Source of the DNA: Macrostomum hystrix | Taxonomy: Eukaryota > Platyhelminthes > Macrostomidae | Assembly (NCBI GenBank): GCA_950097015.1 | Contig: CATNEN010000034.1 | Span: 2,767,501-2,831,500 of the forward strand | Length of the DNA stretch: 64,000 nucleotides | Direction: 5' to 3' | In this document: positions 11,901 to 23,200 of the stretch, one piece after another | How positions within the stretch are numbered: the first letter of the stretch is position 1 | Layout: each line of letters opens with the position of its first letter | Program-made: the position numbers and the translations under genes | The notes under the pieces: model-generated | Database searches by the model: none | What the model was told of the DNA's origin: nothing | The model's input: the letters and a program-made list of their open reading frames with translations, nothing else

Positions 11901-14900
11901 CTAACAACTGGATATGATTTATAACACGTGGATGTCCTGTCTAACATGTGGATGTCCTGTCTAACATGTGGATGTCCTGTCTAACACGTGGATGTCCTGT
12001 CTAACATGTGGATGTCCTGTCTAACATGTGGATGTCCTGTCTAACATGTGGATGTCCTGTCTAACATGTGGATGTCCTGTCTAACACGTGGATGTCCTGT
12101 CTAACATGTGGATGTCCTGTCTAACATGTGGATGTCCTGTCTAACATGTGGATGTCCTGTCTAACATGTGGATGTCCTGTCTAACACGTGGATGTCCTGT
12201 CTAACATGTGGATGTCCTGTCTAACATGTGGATGTCCTGTCTAACATGTGGATGTCCTGTCTAACATGTGGATGTCCTGTCTAACATGTGGATGTCCTGT
12301 CTAACATGTGGATGTCCTGTCTAACATGTGGATGTCCTGTCTAACACGTGGATGTCCTGTCTAACATGTGGATGTCCTGTCTAATATGTGGATGTCCTGT
12401 CTAACATGTGGATGTCCTGTCTAACATGTGGATGTCCTGTCTAACATGTGGATGTCCTGTCTAACATGTGGATGTCCTGTCTAACATGTGGATATCCTGT
12501 CTAATATGTGGATGTCCTGTCTAACATGTGGATATCCTGTCTAATATGTGGATGTCCTGTCTAACATGTGGATGTCCTGTCTAACATGTGGATGTCCTGT
12601 CTAACATGTGGATGTCCTGTCTAACATGTGGATGTCCTGTCTAACACGTGGATGTCCTGTCTAACATGTGGATGTCCTGTCTAATATGTGGATGTCCTGT
12701 CTAATATGTGGATGTCCTGTCTAACATGTGGATGTCCTGTCTAACATGTGGATGTCCTGTCTAACATGTGGATATCCTGTCTAATATGTGGATGTCCTGT
12801 CTAACATGTGGATATCCTGTCTAATATGTGGATGTCCTGTCTAACATGTGGATATCCTGTCTAACATGTGGATGTCCTGTCTAACATGTGGATGTCCTGT
12901 CTAACATGTGGATGTCCTGTCTAACATGTGGATGTCCTGTCTAACATGTGGATGTCCTGTCTAACATGTGGATGTCCTGTCTAACACGTGGATGTCCTGT
13001 CTAACATGTGGATGTCCTGTCTAACATGTGGATATCCTGTCTAATATGTGGATGTCCTGTCTAACATGTGGATATCCTGTCTAATATGTGGATGTCCTGT
13101 CTAACATGTGGATGTCCTGTCTAACATGTGGATGTCCTGTCTAACATGTGGATGTCCTCTCTAACATGTGGATGTCCTGTCTAACACGTGGATGTCCTGT
13201 CTAACATGTGGATGTCCTGTCTAATATGTGGATGTCCTGTCTAATATGTGGATGTCCTGTCTAACATGTGGATGTCCTGTCTAACATGTGGATGTCCTGT
13301 CTAACATGTGGATGTCCTGTCTAACATGTGGATGTCCTGTCTAACATGTGGATATCCTGTCTAATATGTGGATGTCCTGTCTAACATGTGGATATCCTGT
13401 CTAATATGTGGATGTCCTGTCTAACATGTGGATGTCCTGTCTAATATGTGGATGTCCTGTCTAACATGTGGATGTCCTGTCTAACATGTGGGTGTTCAGA
13501 AAGGGACTCACACTCTGCTTAACAGAAAAAGGCAGGTGTTCGCTGACGAATAGTCCGCTGACTGCGTGTCGCATAAAGTGCCGAGTCTTTCTGAAGCAAA
13601 AGTCAAATCGGTTCTCGTACACGTAGGGCCTGGTGGACAAGACCATTTCAAACTCGCGCCTAGCGTGAACATATCCACTAGAGAGGTCACTGACGTGGCG
13701 GCTGATGATGCGCCAGTTGATGTAGTTGCTCAGCTTCCTTGAGAGCGGATTGGCCGGGAAATCAACAATGGATTATAGAACACGTAGGTAATCTATTGAT
13801 AATCCAACATAAAAAAACTGACACTAGACCAGCAGCCAGCGAGGAGGCAGTTCTGCCCATTCCGCTGACTCCTGAATGAGTGACATCATTCACATCAGCA
13901 CACACGCACACAGTTGTTTACACCTGCCCTGACTTTCTAACCGTCAGGCAGTGTACACTCTCAGCCTTGGAGGTTGGCCCTCAAGGGCCTCAATTAGATG
14001 ACAAACCCCTAAGCTTTCTCTCCGCGGCTGCGCCCCAAATGAATGTGGCCTCGCCGCGGAATCGAGCTCAGGGACCTTGGCGCGAGAGACAAACGCGTTA
14101 AGCGCTTTGCCACTCAACCCCGTCAAAGAGGTTTTTTGAGATCGGTACAATGACTAGGTTATCTGTCCATCAAAAAAGCCATTTTACAAATAGTTCAGTG
14201 CTACACCTTTTGTACTCATCCGGACTCAGAGCCAGTACCCGGAGGAACGTCACCATCTTGTTAAGGTAGTCGGGGTCCTGTACGGCAACTTTGGTGCTGC
14301 CAGGTGCGTTGGGATGAAAGGAAACATTGAAGAAGCTGGCGAATTTGATTGGGTTGTAGGTGAAGTCCAATGCGCTCAGAGCTACCATGTTGTTCGGGTC
14401 CAGTGGGGGCTTCTCAGGACTCACTGCGCTGTCCGCAATCTGGGAGAATGGGGGACATTTGATGCATCATGTTGGACAGTTGAGAATGTCGTGTTCAGCC
14501 AGTTTTTGGCGTAGATGGGACAGTTGGCCTCTAAAATCCGTGGGATCCTGAGACTCACCCTTGCCAGTTCAGTCTCGACCTCCATGACATCGGCGACGAA
14601 CTGGTCCACCCTGGCCAGCGCACCCGACTGTTCAAGCTTGCCTGGCTCCGCGTCCGCCTGCAGGAAAGCTGCCACATTGCGAATGTAGCTGGTATACGCG
14701 TCCCGGTGCTTGACGCTGGTATCCTAGCAACCGTGAGTGCGTAGATTCTGTGTAATTTGTGCTCAATATTATCTATTATAGGCGAACTTACATCATCCTT
14801 CAGGTAGGACGAAGCTCTCATCTCGATTCCACCGCGGTTGATCTGAAGATGTTTAGAAGATTATTATCTCAGGAATAGGTGACAAGCGCATCTGCATAAC

Positions 14901-15809
14901 CTAGGTGATGAGTGTTAACTATTGTGCCAAAGTTCCTGGGCTCGAATCCGCTGAACGATTCGGCCGAAAGAAGCTTGTGGAGGGGTAGTACAGTGGTAGT
15001 GTACACTGCCTGACAAAGTTAAAGTCAGTGGAATGTCGCTAAATGTTAGTCTGTGCCTACAGACCACTCACCGAAATTGTGTACTTGTCATTGTCCAGGA
15101 AGTTCTCAGTGACCAAGTACTCAAAGAAAACGTCTGCGCCGTACTCCATGTAGGCCCGGGTGATCATCACGTTCAGATCGAAGCCGTTCACATTGGATGC
15201 ATTCAGCAGGTAGAGATCGGACGAGAGAAACTGCGCCAAGATGGCACCCCGGTAGCGTTCTGTTGTGAAATCGTTGGTGCAGATGGCAAAGTAGGTCTTC
15301 ACTTTGCGCTCGTACGAATTCGGCGAGTTGCGCAGCACCGGACTGCGCAGGATCTCCTCCAGGCGGTCTTCGTTCTCCCTGTCCAGCTCGCTGGGGATGG
15401 TCCTCTCCTGAAGAGACGGGTTGAGGCGCAGCGCGTACGGTGCCAGGCCGCAGGCGTAGCGATAGAAGTCGTCACAGGCGCTGGCGCTGGTGTTGGCGAG
15501 GCCCAAGCTGCCGGCAGCCCGCAGCATGCACAGCTGCGTCTGGCAGGTGGCGCCAAGGCCTCCGCTGCCGCCGCCGCCACTGGCGCTGCCTCCGTGAGTA
15601 GCCGCCAAGGCGATGACGAGAATGAACATGACGAATAACAGACTGACTGTCACATTCTCGAGGAGAGTGTGATTGTTGGGATCCAGATAATATTTCACGC
15701 GTTGCCAGATGTCCCCGCTGCTGCCGCCGTCACCTCTCGGAGCAGAGCCGCTGCTACCACTGCCGCGGTTGGTATCAAACTCAACGTTGATCGACTCTGC
15801 GCTCGCCAT
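8937..15809 (-). CDS. M13 (neprilysin/ECE-family) pseudopeptidase, type II membrane protein, 11 exons
   Basis: Exons in coding order: 15809-15072, 14842-14792, 14723-14559, 14439-14207, 13737-13512, 11827-11651, 11568-11289, 10545-10397, 10319-10152, 9764-9688, 9048-8937. All joins match phase and give 791 aa, the normal family length. Domain order: cytoplasmic Ser/Gly-rich tail, membrane helix about 51-71, then the M13 ectodomain (DDFYRYACG; RGGIEMRASSYL; DAYTSYIRNV; NYINWRI; WLSGEEK; TIPAGALQWPYY; GLTRGQTFFLAWAQ; VNGILSTMPEFAQTFSCP). The zinc motif HExxH reads AELVK (614-618) and the second motif ExxxD reads NIIAA (686-690), so all three zinc ligands are gone. The NAY substrate motif and the usual C-terminal CxxW are also altered. 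The frame and structural residues are intact, which suggests a functional non-catalytic protein rather than a decayed gene. Introns carry SINEs and satellites. Confidence 0.93.
9140..9255. repeat. Divergent outlier copies of the 5.9-8.1 kb 23-bp array
   Basis: Five degenerate units related to GTAGACTGTTAGTTAGATATC lie in the last intron of the M13 gene, about 1 kb from the main array and separated from it by the terminal exon. They look like an old seed or a stranded edge of the same array. Confidence 0.8.
9273..9640 (+). mobile_element. SINE-A copy (tRNA-derived) with (ATT)n tail and target-site duplication
   Basis: The tRNA-like head has an A-box-like GTGGCACAGCGGTTAACGCG and a B-box-like GTTCGATTCC. 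It is followed by the family body (GGGCGCAGCCGCGGAGAG, GTACACTGCCTGACGATGAG, GGGCAGAATTGCCTCCTCGC) and a (TTA)n tail. TTATTCGAT occurs at 9264-9272 and again at 9633-9641, a target-site duplication. The copy lies inside M13 intron 10. Confidence 0.88.
9858..10110. repeat. 26-bp tandem array GAGTGACGAGATGAGAGTGAC
   Basis: About nine copies of a 26-bp unit built on GACGAGATGAGAGTGACTG, in M13 intron 9 between exons 10319-10152 and 9764-9688. Both neighbouring splice sites are intact. Confidence 0.9.
10925..11211 (-). mobile_element. SINE-B copy, near full length
   Basis: On the minus strand the tRNA-like head includes GGTTGTAGCCTAGTGGTTAG and a perfect B box GGTTCGATTCC. The body follows: TCCTTTAGCAAGACACTTAA, TTCACCCAGCTGGGTACCAG, GGCGTCCCCCCAGGCCATGG. 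It lies in M13 intron 7. The body resembles conserved central domains known from several metazoan SINE superfamilies. I cannot name the superfamily with certainty. Confidence 0.88.
11920..13495. repeat. 20-bp tandem array, very homogeneous
   Basis: About 78 copies of exactly CTAACATGTGGATGTCCTGT with no length change over 1.5 kb. Only a few positions vary (ACATG/ACACG/ATATG, GATGT/GATAT). The GATAT variant is nearly always followed by ATATG in the next copy, so some two-unit blocks have been copied together. The array fills M13 intron 5 (11828-13511) and ends 17 nt from the donor at 13511. The unit contains the palindrome ACATGT. Confidence 0.98.
13828..14128 (-). mobile_element. SINE-A copy in M13 intron 4
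   Basis: Minus-strand copy. The 3' body starts with GACCAGCAGCCAGCGAGGAG and the tRNA head ends at CGCTTTGCCACTCAACCCCG. It contains the reverse B box GGAATCGAGCTCAGGGACC. The internal CACACGCACACAG region matches other copies. Confidence 0.88.
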
Positions 15810-16873
15810 TCTGAATGATATGGCCAGTTTAGAATGCTTTAGGGCTCTACTAGAACGAGCAAGCCCGCTAAATCAAAATTTGTCACCTTTTCAATAAAGA
15901 AATCGCATCAGTTAGCAGCTTATCTGTAGAGGGTTTGATTTGATAATAGAGTCAAAATCGCGTTTACCCCCTGAAGATTTGAACTCGTGGCATAAGATAA
16001 GAGTTGGGAGTCACATGCGTCTAGCTCTGACCCACTCAGTACCATGCGGCCTCCATTTCTCTCTTATCAATCTGGATTTACTTTCATTGCTTTCATTCTC
16101 TCTGCTGCTCTCACTCTTATTGAAACTGAGTCTTCTCCACCTCTACAAGAGAGATCACGCATTCTACCCTACCAAGGTTTGAGCTCTCTCAAAATTGAAC
16201 TTTCGACATTAAACTAGCGAATGCCAATATAATTGGAAAGCAGTAAGCAAGTCATTGTGCTGTTTACAGTTAATAGTTCACGTAAAAACTTAATAGGAGA
16301 AGTTATAGATGAAATTTAGCAACAACCCGCGCCGCGCAGGCGATGGCTATTTGAAGGACAAATTTCAGGCTACGGTCTCACCATTCCCAAGCCGTTCATA
16401 GGGCTAGAAACCATAAAACTCCAGTCCAAAATACTGGCTGCTGGTACTCAAGCCTACAATCCATATGGTATTGCATCCTTCAACGCACTTAAAGTATATT
16501 TCATACCTTCCTCTCTGCGAGGCCTTCCTAACTCAGACAAACTGGCCTGTGCGCCAACAGGTGGCTCTGCGGGGCAAAAAAGTCTGGACTCCCATTGTTT
16601 TTTAGCGATTGTCTCTTTGCTAGCAACTGCCTCTAGCCTCCACTAATTATAGGGATTGATATGGTGTCACACTATAGCCATGGTAACGCGACTCCTGTGT
16701 TTCATTTAGGAAGAAATAGGAAGCAATACTTGCTCAACTCTCTCACTGGCGACGGTACAGTGCTGCTATGGCTAGTTATGGGAGAGAGGAGAGGCAACGC
16801 GCCTTTAAGAGGAGATGCTAACGACGGGCAAGTCCAAACTAGAAGGGAACCACCGGCACAGCCCAGCCCAGGG
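15810..16873. promoter_or_regulatory. Divergent intergenic region between the M13 gene and the LamG-like gene
   Basis: The start codons of the minus-strand M13 gene (15809) and plus-strand secreted gene (16874) face away from each other across 1.06 kb. The region should contain both promoters, but no clear TATA box or other element is diagnostic. A CATTCAG acceptor-like AG lies 1 nt upstream of the M13 ATG. A direct in-frame extension of the plus-strand gene to 16661 exists but lacks a signal sequence. Confidence 0.4.
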
Positions 16874-17890
16874 ATGAAGTTCTGCGCCACAGGTGCTTGT
16901 CTATTCTTGGTCGCTGCCCTTGCCGCAGCCGACACAACTGTCCGCATGCGATCAGAGCCGACCTGTTCTCAAGCCATGATAAATGCCACCGCCTCCGTCC
17001 CCGCCCCAGCGCCGGGCTCTCCGGCCGAGCTCCGCGAACTCTCTGGCGTCAGCGACGCTCGAGTCTGCTCGGTCGAGTGCGCTGTCTGGTCGCAGTGCGT
17101 CTTCGCCAGCTACCGGCCGGGCAACCGAACCTGCCTGCTGGGCAACCTCGGCGCCTGGCAGCCCTGCTCCGTTCAGTCTCTAACGGTGATGCGCAAGCCG
17201 ACGCCGCCGACGGCTCTACTGTCGCGCCTGCTCGCGCTGTACAATTTCCGGTTCGGCCTGGACAACTTGGTAGCCGATGTTGCTCCGGGAACCGCTCTGC
17301 CGTCGGCTGTCGCGACCCCTGCCGCAAATTTCATCTATGGCCGAGGCATTCAGCTGCCCGGCTTGTTCACCTCCTACATGGAGGTCAACATGACTGGACT
17401 TGGAGGTCGCCCACTTAGCCGCTCAGGTAGAGCCACCTTTTACGCAACGATGGTGCCAGACTTTTCACCGGTTGGCATTGTAGTCCACACTGTGTTTAAC
17501 AACAGCTACCTTCCAGGAAATACATTGAATCATAGCGGCCGCTGGTATTTTGACACGCTCGGAACAGGAGAGGCGAAATTTGAAGCGCACGATCTTGCTC
17601 CACTCGTCTACTCCAGCCCCAACGGTATAAACCAGCTGGCTCCAGCCGGCACAGCGCAAAGCGTTGCCGTAGTTTTCGATTCCACCAACGTAGCCAAGTT
17701 CTATCTCAATGGCGCTTGGGTGGCCGCAGTGCCAACAACATCCACCGCTGCGGTCCAGGCCAAGGGCGAAGAAACGCTGCGAATCGGACACGATCCGATT
17801 AGCCCGTTCGCCGGCCTGATGCTCTGCTATGCGGTGGCCGCTGACAACCTGACGCTGATGGAGTTGCAGCAGATGGACAAAGTGTGTTGA
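16874..17890 (+). CDS. Secreted apple/PAN-like plus LamG-like (concanavalin-fold) protein, intronless
   Basis: 338 aa in one exon. The ATG at 16874 is chosen because it opens a textbook signal peptide (MKFCATGACLFLVAALAAA); the frame remains open upstream to 16661 without one. Residues about 30-105 are cysteine-rich with CSVECAVWSQCVFASYRPGN..C, the spacing of an apple/PAN-like fold. Residues about 120-338 look like a laminin-G/pentraxin-type jelly roll: SVAVVFDSTNVAKFYLNG, then RIGHDPISPFAGLMLCYAVA, and a final short helix MELQQMDKVC. Several N-glycosylation sequons are present. Probable role: secreted or matrix-associated carbohydrate- or protein-binding molecule (inference). Intronless structure is unusual next to heavily split neighbours and could reflect retroposition or a naturally single-exon family. 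A TATAAA at about 18160 is a possible weak polyadenylation hexamer. Confidence 0.85.
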   Translation: MKFCATGACLFLVAALAAADTTVRMRSEPTCSQAMINATASVPAPAPGSPAELRELSGVSDARVCSVECAVWSQCVFASYRPGNRTCLLGNLGAWQPCSVQSLTVMRKPTPPTALLSRLLALYNFRFGLDNLVADVAPGTALPSAVATPAANFIYGRGIQLPGLFTSYMEVNMTGLGGRPLSRSGRATFYATMVPDFSPVGIVVHTVFNNSYLPGNTLNHSGRWYFDTLGTGEAKFEAHDLAPLVYSSPNGINQLAPAGTAQSVAVVFDSTNVAKFYLNGAWVAAVPTTSTAAVQAKGEETLRIGHDPISPFAGLMLCYAVAADNLTLMELQQMDKVC

Positions 17891-20206
17891 AAGTCACGTG
17901 CTGACGAGTTTTTGACAGCTTGAAACTGTCCTTGATTCCAGTCACGCTACATCGTACGGATATCAAGAAGCTGAACTGAATTTAACCAGAACCTTTTATT
18001 TTATCGCATCGAGATCACTAAGTCCCTAAAAATGTATAACTTTTCCCATTTTTTTTTACAAAATTTACAAAATACTAACTTTTAATTTTATCTTCTCTGT
18101 ACTCTTGCTATCTAAGGACTATTAAGAAGCCATGTGTTTTATACTATATTTATGTGATATAAAGTACTAAACTCTGTTACTAGTTGCAAAGTGTGTCTTC
18201 ATAAACGACAGGGAGAGATCAACTTAATTCAATGTCCGATTCAAATTCAATCAATTTTTTGGGCGATCAATTTAAACATTTGCATCCAGCCTGATGCATC
18301 TTGTAATGCCCATCCGTATTTAATCGATGCTAAAGAGACAATTTAGACCAGACACCTTTTGCACTAGAAAGGAGTGATGCGTAGGAAGATTTTACTAAAA
18401 CTGTCTGTTATGCGACAGTAAAAGGAAATGCGACACCTAGAGAGATAAATTTGGCCTAACTACTATGCTGTTGAAGTACGAGTAGATAGCATTCATGACT
18501 ATTGCATATGCTCAAGATTATGAAGACAAGAAGTCCACACTGAATCATGATCTATCGTTTTTTATTTGTCGCTGTTTTTGTCTTTCGTTAAGGATACAGA
18601 TCTACGTCATCGCAGTAAAATATTTTCTAGCGCCGAAATTTTTTTTGCATCATACAGGGGTTGCATATCGGACTATCACGAAAATCGGTCATGTGGTTTG
18701 ATAGCTATCGTGAATTAGGCAATGTCTTTTAAATACCCGGCCTCGTTGTCTTTCCCCAGGTGGAAAAAATAGATTTCTATTTAAAATGGGTTTCACGCTA
18801 CGAGTATAAAATAGAATAGGAGTAATAAAAACTTCATTACGATTCTAATACTTAGGGCTGCAGCTCTGCTTATAACTGAGTCGTTTCGATACGTATTTTG
18901 CTGGGGTCAAATCCCAGTTACTCAATCTGGTTTCCGGTCCCGGCCCCTTAATGACAGTATAAATAGACAAATTGGTTATCCTGAAATTACTGAAATATTT
19001 ATCACTGAGTGTCCAAGTTTTTGCAAGACCAAATTGATATCACATTATTAAAAGCCTTATCACCATTCAATCAATGGTATGTGTGCTTTCTCAAAAATAT
19101 ATTTGTTTTAATCAGAATCCACGCCAGTAAAGCAACAAAAATGTATGACATCCGCATTTTAAGTAGCATTTTGTGCTCAACAGTGAGTAACAACACAGTT
19201 CGGAGAGTAAAGGCGATCACAGAGTATTCAGATTATACATAGGTGAAAATAGTTATAGAGATTCTCAAAAAGAATTGATCTGTAGTTTTAAAGGGAAGTC
19301 TAACAGGAGCATCTCTGGAATAACAACTATGCATATTTATGAATATGAATATTTTGCATAGATCAAGTTAATAAATTATTGATATATATAGCGTCGAAAT
19401 CTTATTTATTTTCATTGGGTTGAATAATATATTAATAATGTCCTTCATTCTGCAATACAATTACTGGGTTATAAATTGAATAAGCATTCACATAATGACA
19501 TACGGATATGGTGCCATGAGCAACATATGGAGCATTGTCAAATACATGATTCTAAAATAACTTAACAGCCTCACTAGTACATGAAAATGGGATTATATAG
19601 AAAATTAATTGTAACATCACAAAGTCAGTTTTGTGGTAAACATCGACCAGCTGTTTTTATAAGACAAACTCTAACACAGGAATGTCAAAATTGAAGACTT
19701 CCCTTAACTATACAAATGTAAACTGTTTTTAAGCATATATATTTTTAGCAACGATCCTACTAAGTCGGTTCACTTTAGAAGTAGTCAGTTCGGGCCTTGT
19801 GGGTTTCTCGTTCGTATCCCATATTTTCGTAGGTGCTCTGGAATTTTCCAAATCGGAGGAAATTAGTTGTCGTTCGTGAGAAAATCGATTACGCACACCC
19901 AAGCGAGTATTCATTTTTAGTATAGTGGAGTAGCTACTTTAGCCTCCCTCCATGTAGCACGCACAAATTCTGAATCTAAATACTCGTAATTCCTTGAGCA
20001 GATGACTACCTCCTTATGCTAATAACCATATCAACAAGTTTATTATTTACTCAATTAACAAATAGGCCTAAATAAGCTAATTCGCCCCCTCAGCAGCACA
20101 GAACCGATGTCCCCTCAGCAGCAGAGAACCAATGTCAGCAACAGGAATTAGCTGTTATGAATCGATTCATTAGAAAATGATTTGAACTGCTAGAGACTAC
20201 AGTTAG
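17891..20206. other. Convergent intergenic region
   Basis: AT-rich sequence between the 3' ends of the plus-strand LamG-like gene and the minus-strand mucin-like gene. TTTATT at about 20039-20044 reads AATAAA on the minus strand, about 165 nt after the mucin-like stop, and is a good polyadenylation signal. A short tRNA-like B-box motif (GGTCAAATCCC) at about 18905 may be an old SINE fragment. No coding exon is seen. Confidence 0.5.
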
Positions 20207-23200
20207 TTATAATACACTCACTGGGTGATGGGCTGAGTGCTGGGCCCTTGGAATGGATGTGTCGCTCATAGCCATAGACTGGGTTCCCTTGTAAGTCCCG
20301 CCGCTGTGCGATCTGCAAGAGGACGTTAGAAAAATGCTTACTTTGCTGATCTTCTCTTAAAGTTCATTCCAGAGGACTTAATTCTAACAATTTGATAAGA
20401 CGAAAAAACTATTTGGTCACAACGTCCGTTTCGAAAACTATAAGATATAACGTCGACGGATGAATTGTAAAAGTTTTTTTTAGTTTTCTAGCATAAATTA
20501 GGCCATCAATTGAAGTGCACTTATAAATGTACTTTTCTGACTGTGTAAAATGATTTTTGGTGGATCCGTTCGGTGCACTTGAAAGACTTTTCAAAAGCAA
20601 TTTATCGTGGGAGACCTAAGGTGTAAGTAGAGATTTTGAAATAAGTGGAGATGCGAGAGAAACATACAGGTTGGAGTGAGATGACACAAAGACAAAGTAA
20701 GTCAGAAGGTGGTCAGAATGGTGTTTTTGTATTTAATTTCACAAAATTATAATTTCAGAAACCTGAAGCGAAAGCAAGCATAATTAGTATGTAGAATATA
20801 TGATTAAATATCACATAAAGTTGTCAGAAAATGTGTAGATCCTGTATCCGCAGCGACCAAAGACAAAACGCACGCCAATAGTTCGATATAAACGATATTT
20901 AGACAGACGAACGCAAACAAATATTGTGGAGCGCATCCAAATTAGTCAAATTTCCTTCCCAGACAAATATATCTGGTGGATTAGGATTCAGACTAATCGG
21001 GACCCACCCGCTACACTAAGTATGCAAGTAGTATAATAGACATACGTCTGGTGCGAAAAAGGCGCGTGCAGGCGAGGCACAAAGGGGTGGGTAGTCAGAA
21101 CAAAACTTACGCTGCAGCATTATCAGAGAAATTGCTCTGATAAAAGTCGGCCCTGTTCTTATTACTCCGATACCTTGAAGTTTGTTGATGTTTCGATAGA
21201 TTTAGCTATTTCAGCAGCGCTATCAACTATGCGGTTTATGAATGCTGCAAAAACTATGGTCTCTTTTTTATTAGGAATAGTCTTACAGTTCCTCATTCAT
21301 TTAAATGTGAGTTCCTCATTTGTCCAGGTAAGAATTGTTTAATCGATGAAATCTAGCGCTGAGCCATCATCTAGGGAGTGTACCGCATAGTGGGTGCTGT
21401 TTACGACATGCTTTAGTAGCAAACATCCGAACTATTATCGCTTTAAAAATGTACTTTTAAGTATAAATATTGTGTCACCTCAGAAGCCCATATCAGATAT
21501 CCTCGGAGCTTAATTACAAAAGAAATTGATACGCAGGAACTTTTATTGGTTTTGTTGCTTAAAGTTTAAACTCAAGTGAGCACTATCATTGCCTTGTTAA
21601 TAATTAGAGCAAAAAATGGATCAATTACTGTTTTCTAAATTGAATTATAATTATGAAAATGCATCATTGAGTTTTTAAACAAGACTGGACCGCATCATTG
21701 TGTTTCTAACGAAGCTGGACCGCATCATTGTGTTTCTAACGATGCTGGACCGCATCATTGTGTTTCTAACAAAGCTGGACCGCATCATTGTGTTTCTAAC
21801 GAAGCTGAACCGCATCATTGTGTCTAACAAGACTGGGCCGCATTATTTCACAAGCTACGAGTATCTCGAATTAAGAAAAATATATAACGACAGAAACGCA
21901 TTATTCGGAAAGCTACTCACTTTCGAAGAAAGAAAATTATCAAAATAGCCAAACAGATGAGCAGCAGGACTCCAAGGACGACTCCGATAATGATGGCGTT
22001 GCGTTGCATGCCTGTGAATAGAAAAAAGTAAACACAGTAGTTAGTTTTAATCTGTTAACTCGCACTTGGTAATAGCATGTTAAGAAAGGTCTATTGAGAA
22101 GGGTCTTGGGGTCCGATCAGAGCATCTACAATTCTGAGAAGACTCACTCCAGTAGTAGTCATCCAGTAGCTCGCAGTGAAAGCCAGTATAACCAGCCATG
22201 CACACGCATCTGTAAGGAAACTGGTCATTAGCCTGGTACTGGCACTGGCCGGAGTTTTTGCACCTGCCAGCAATGCAGGGATCCTCGCAGGGCAGCGAAG
22301 TGACATTGTTGCTGAAAGTGCCCTTGATGCAATTGCAGGTGAAGCTGCCCGGTAAGTTGACGCACACCTTGTTGGAGTCGTTTCGGCACTGGGTGAGGCA
22401 TTCGTTAATGTCGCTGCACACTTGGATCCCCTTCGTGCTGGAGTAGCCGCTATTTGTGCCCGTCTGGGTGTAGCCTGAGGAGGCGGCGAGTTTTACTATA
22501 ATTAATATTTGAAACTGACTGAGCAGATCAGTAACCGAGCAGCTCTCTGAGTCCACTCACCGGACTTGCACTGGCAGATGTAGCCATCCACAGTGTCGAT
22601 GCAGTTGTGCACGGCTGGCAGGCAGTCGTTTGTACTATTTGACAGGCACTCGTTCAGCGGAGTGGCCACAACACTGAGGCCTGCCGCCGAGCCGCCCGAT
22701 GTCACGGTGGCCGGCGTCTGCGGCGTCGAATAGCTGACTACGCCGGTAGCCACCACGCTGCCGTTGGTCATGGAGGAGACGCGGAATGTCGGCTGGCCGG
22801 TGCCATCGCTTGGTAGGCCGAGCTCGAGCTGGGAAAAGAGTGAGACAAAAACTGGTCTGACTCTATGTCGTTTGAATATTAGCGGAATGGATTTGAAACA
22901 ATTCGACCCGCTCCGCTAGCCCTTGACCACAAAAAGGCACAAGGAGATGAGCAAAAAACATAATTCCATTTCCCAATCCAAAGGTCATCATCCAATCCAA
23001 ACGCATGCAAAGGTCAGTGGCAGAGTACAGAGTGGTCTAACGCATTGTCTCTCGCACCAAGGTCCCTGAGCTCGATTCAGAAGGCTTGATGGCTTGTCGT
23101 GCAAATTAAGTCCTTGAGGGCCAACCTCCAAGGCACAGTGAGATTGTACACGGTCCGACGATGAGAAAGTCAGGACAGATGCACACACCTATGTGAGTAC

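Noticed and set aside
903-13495. CRISPR arrays at the 20- and 23-bp repeats
   Set aside because: Repeats are head-to-tail with no unique spacers, in a eukaryotic intron-rich context, and there are no cas genes.
15033-15638. Plus-strand 201-aa frame
   Set aside because: Antisense shadow of the first M13 exon.
16661-16873. 71-residue N-terminal extension of the LamG-like protein
   Set aside because: It has no signal sequence, while the ATG at 16874 opens a perfect one. It is better read as 5' UTR.
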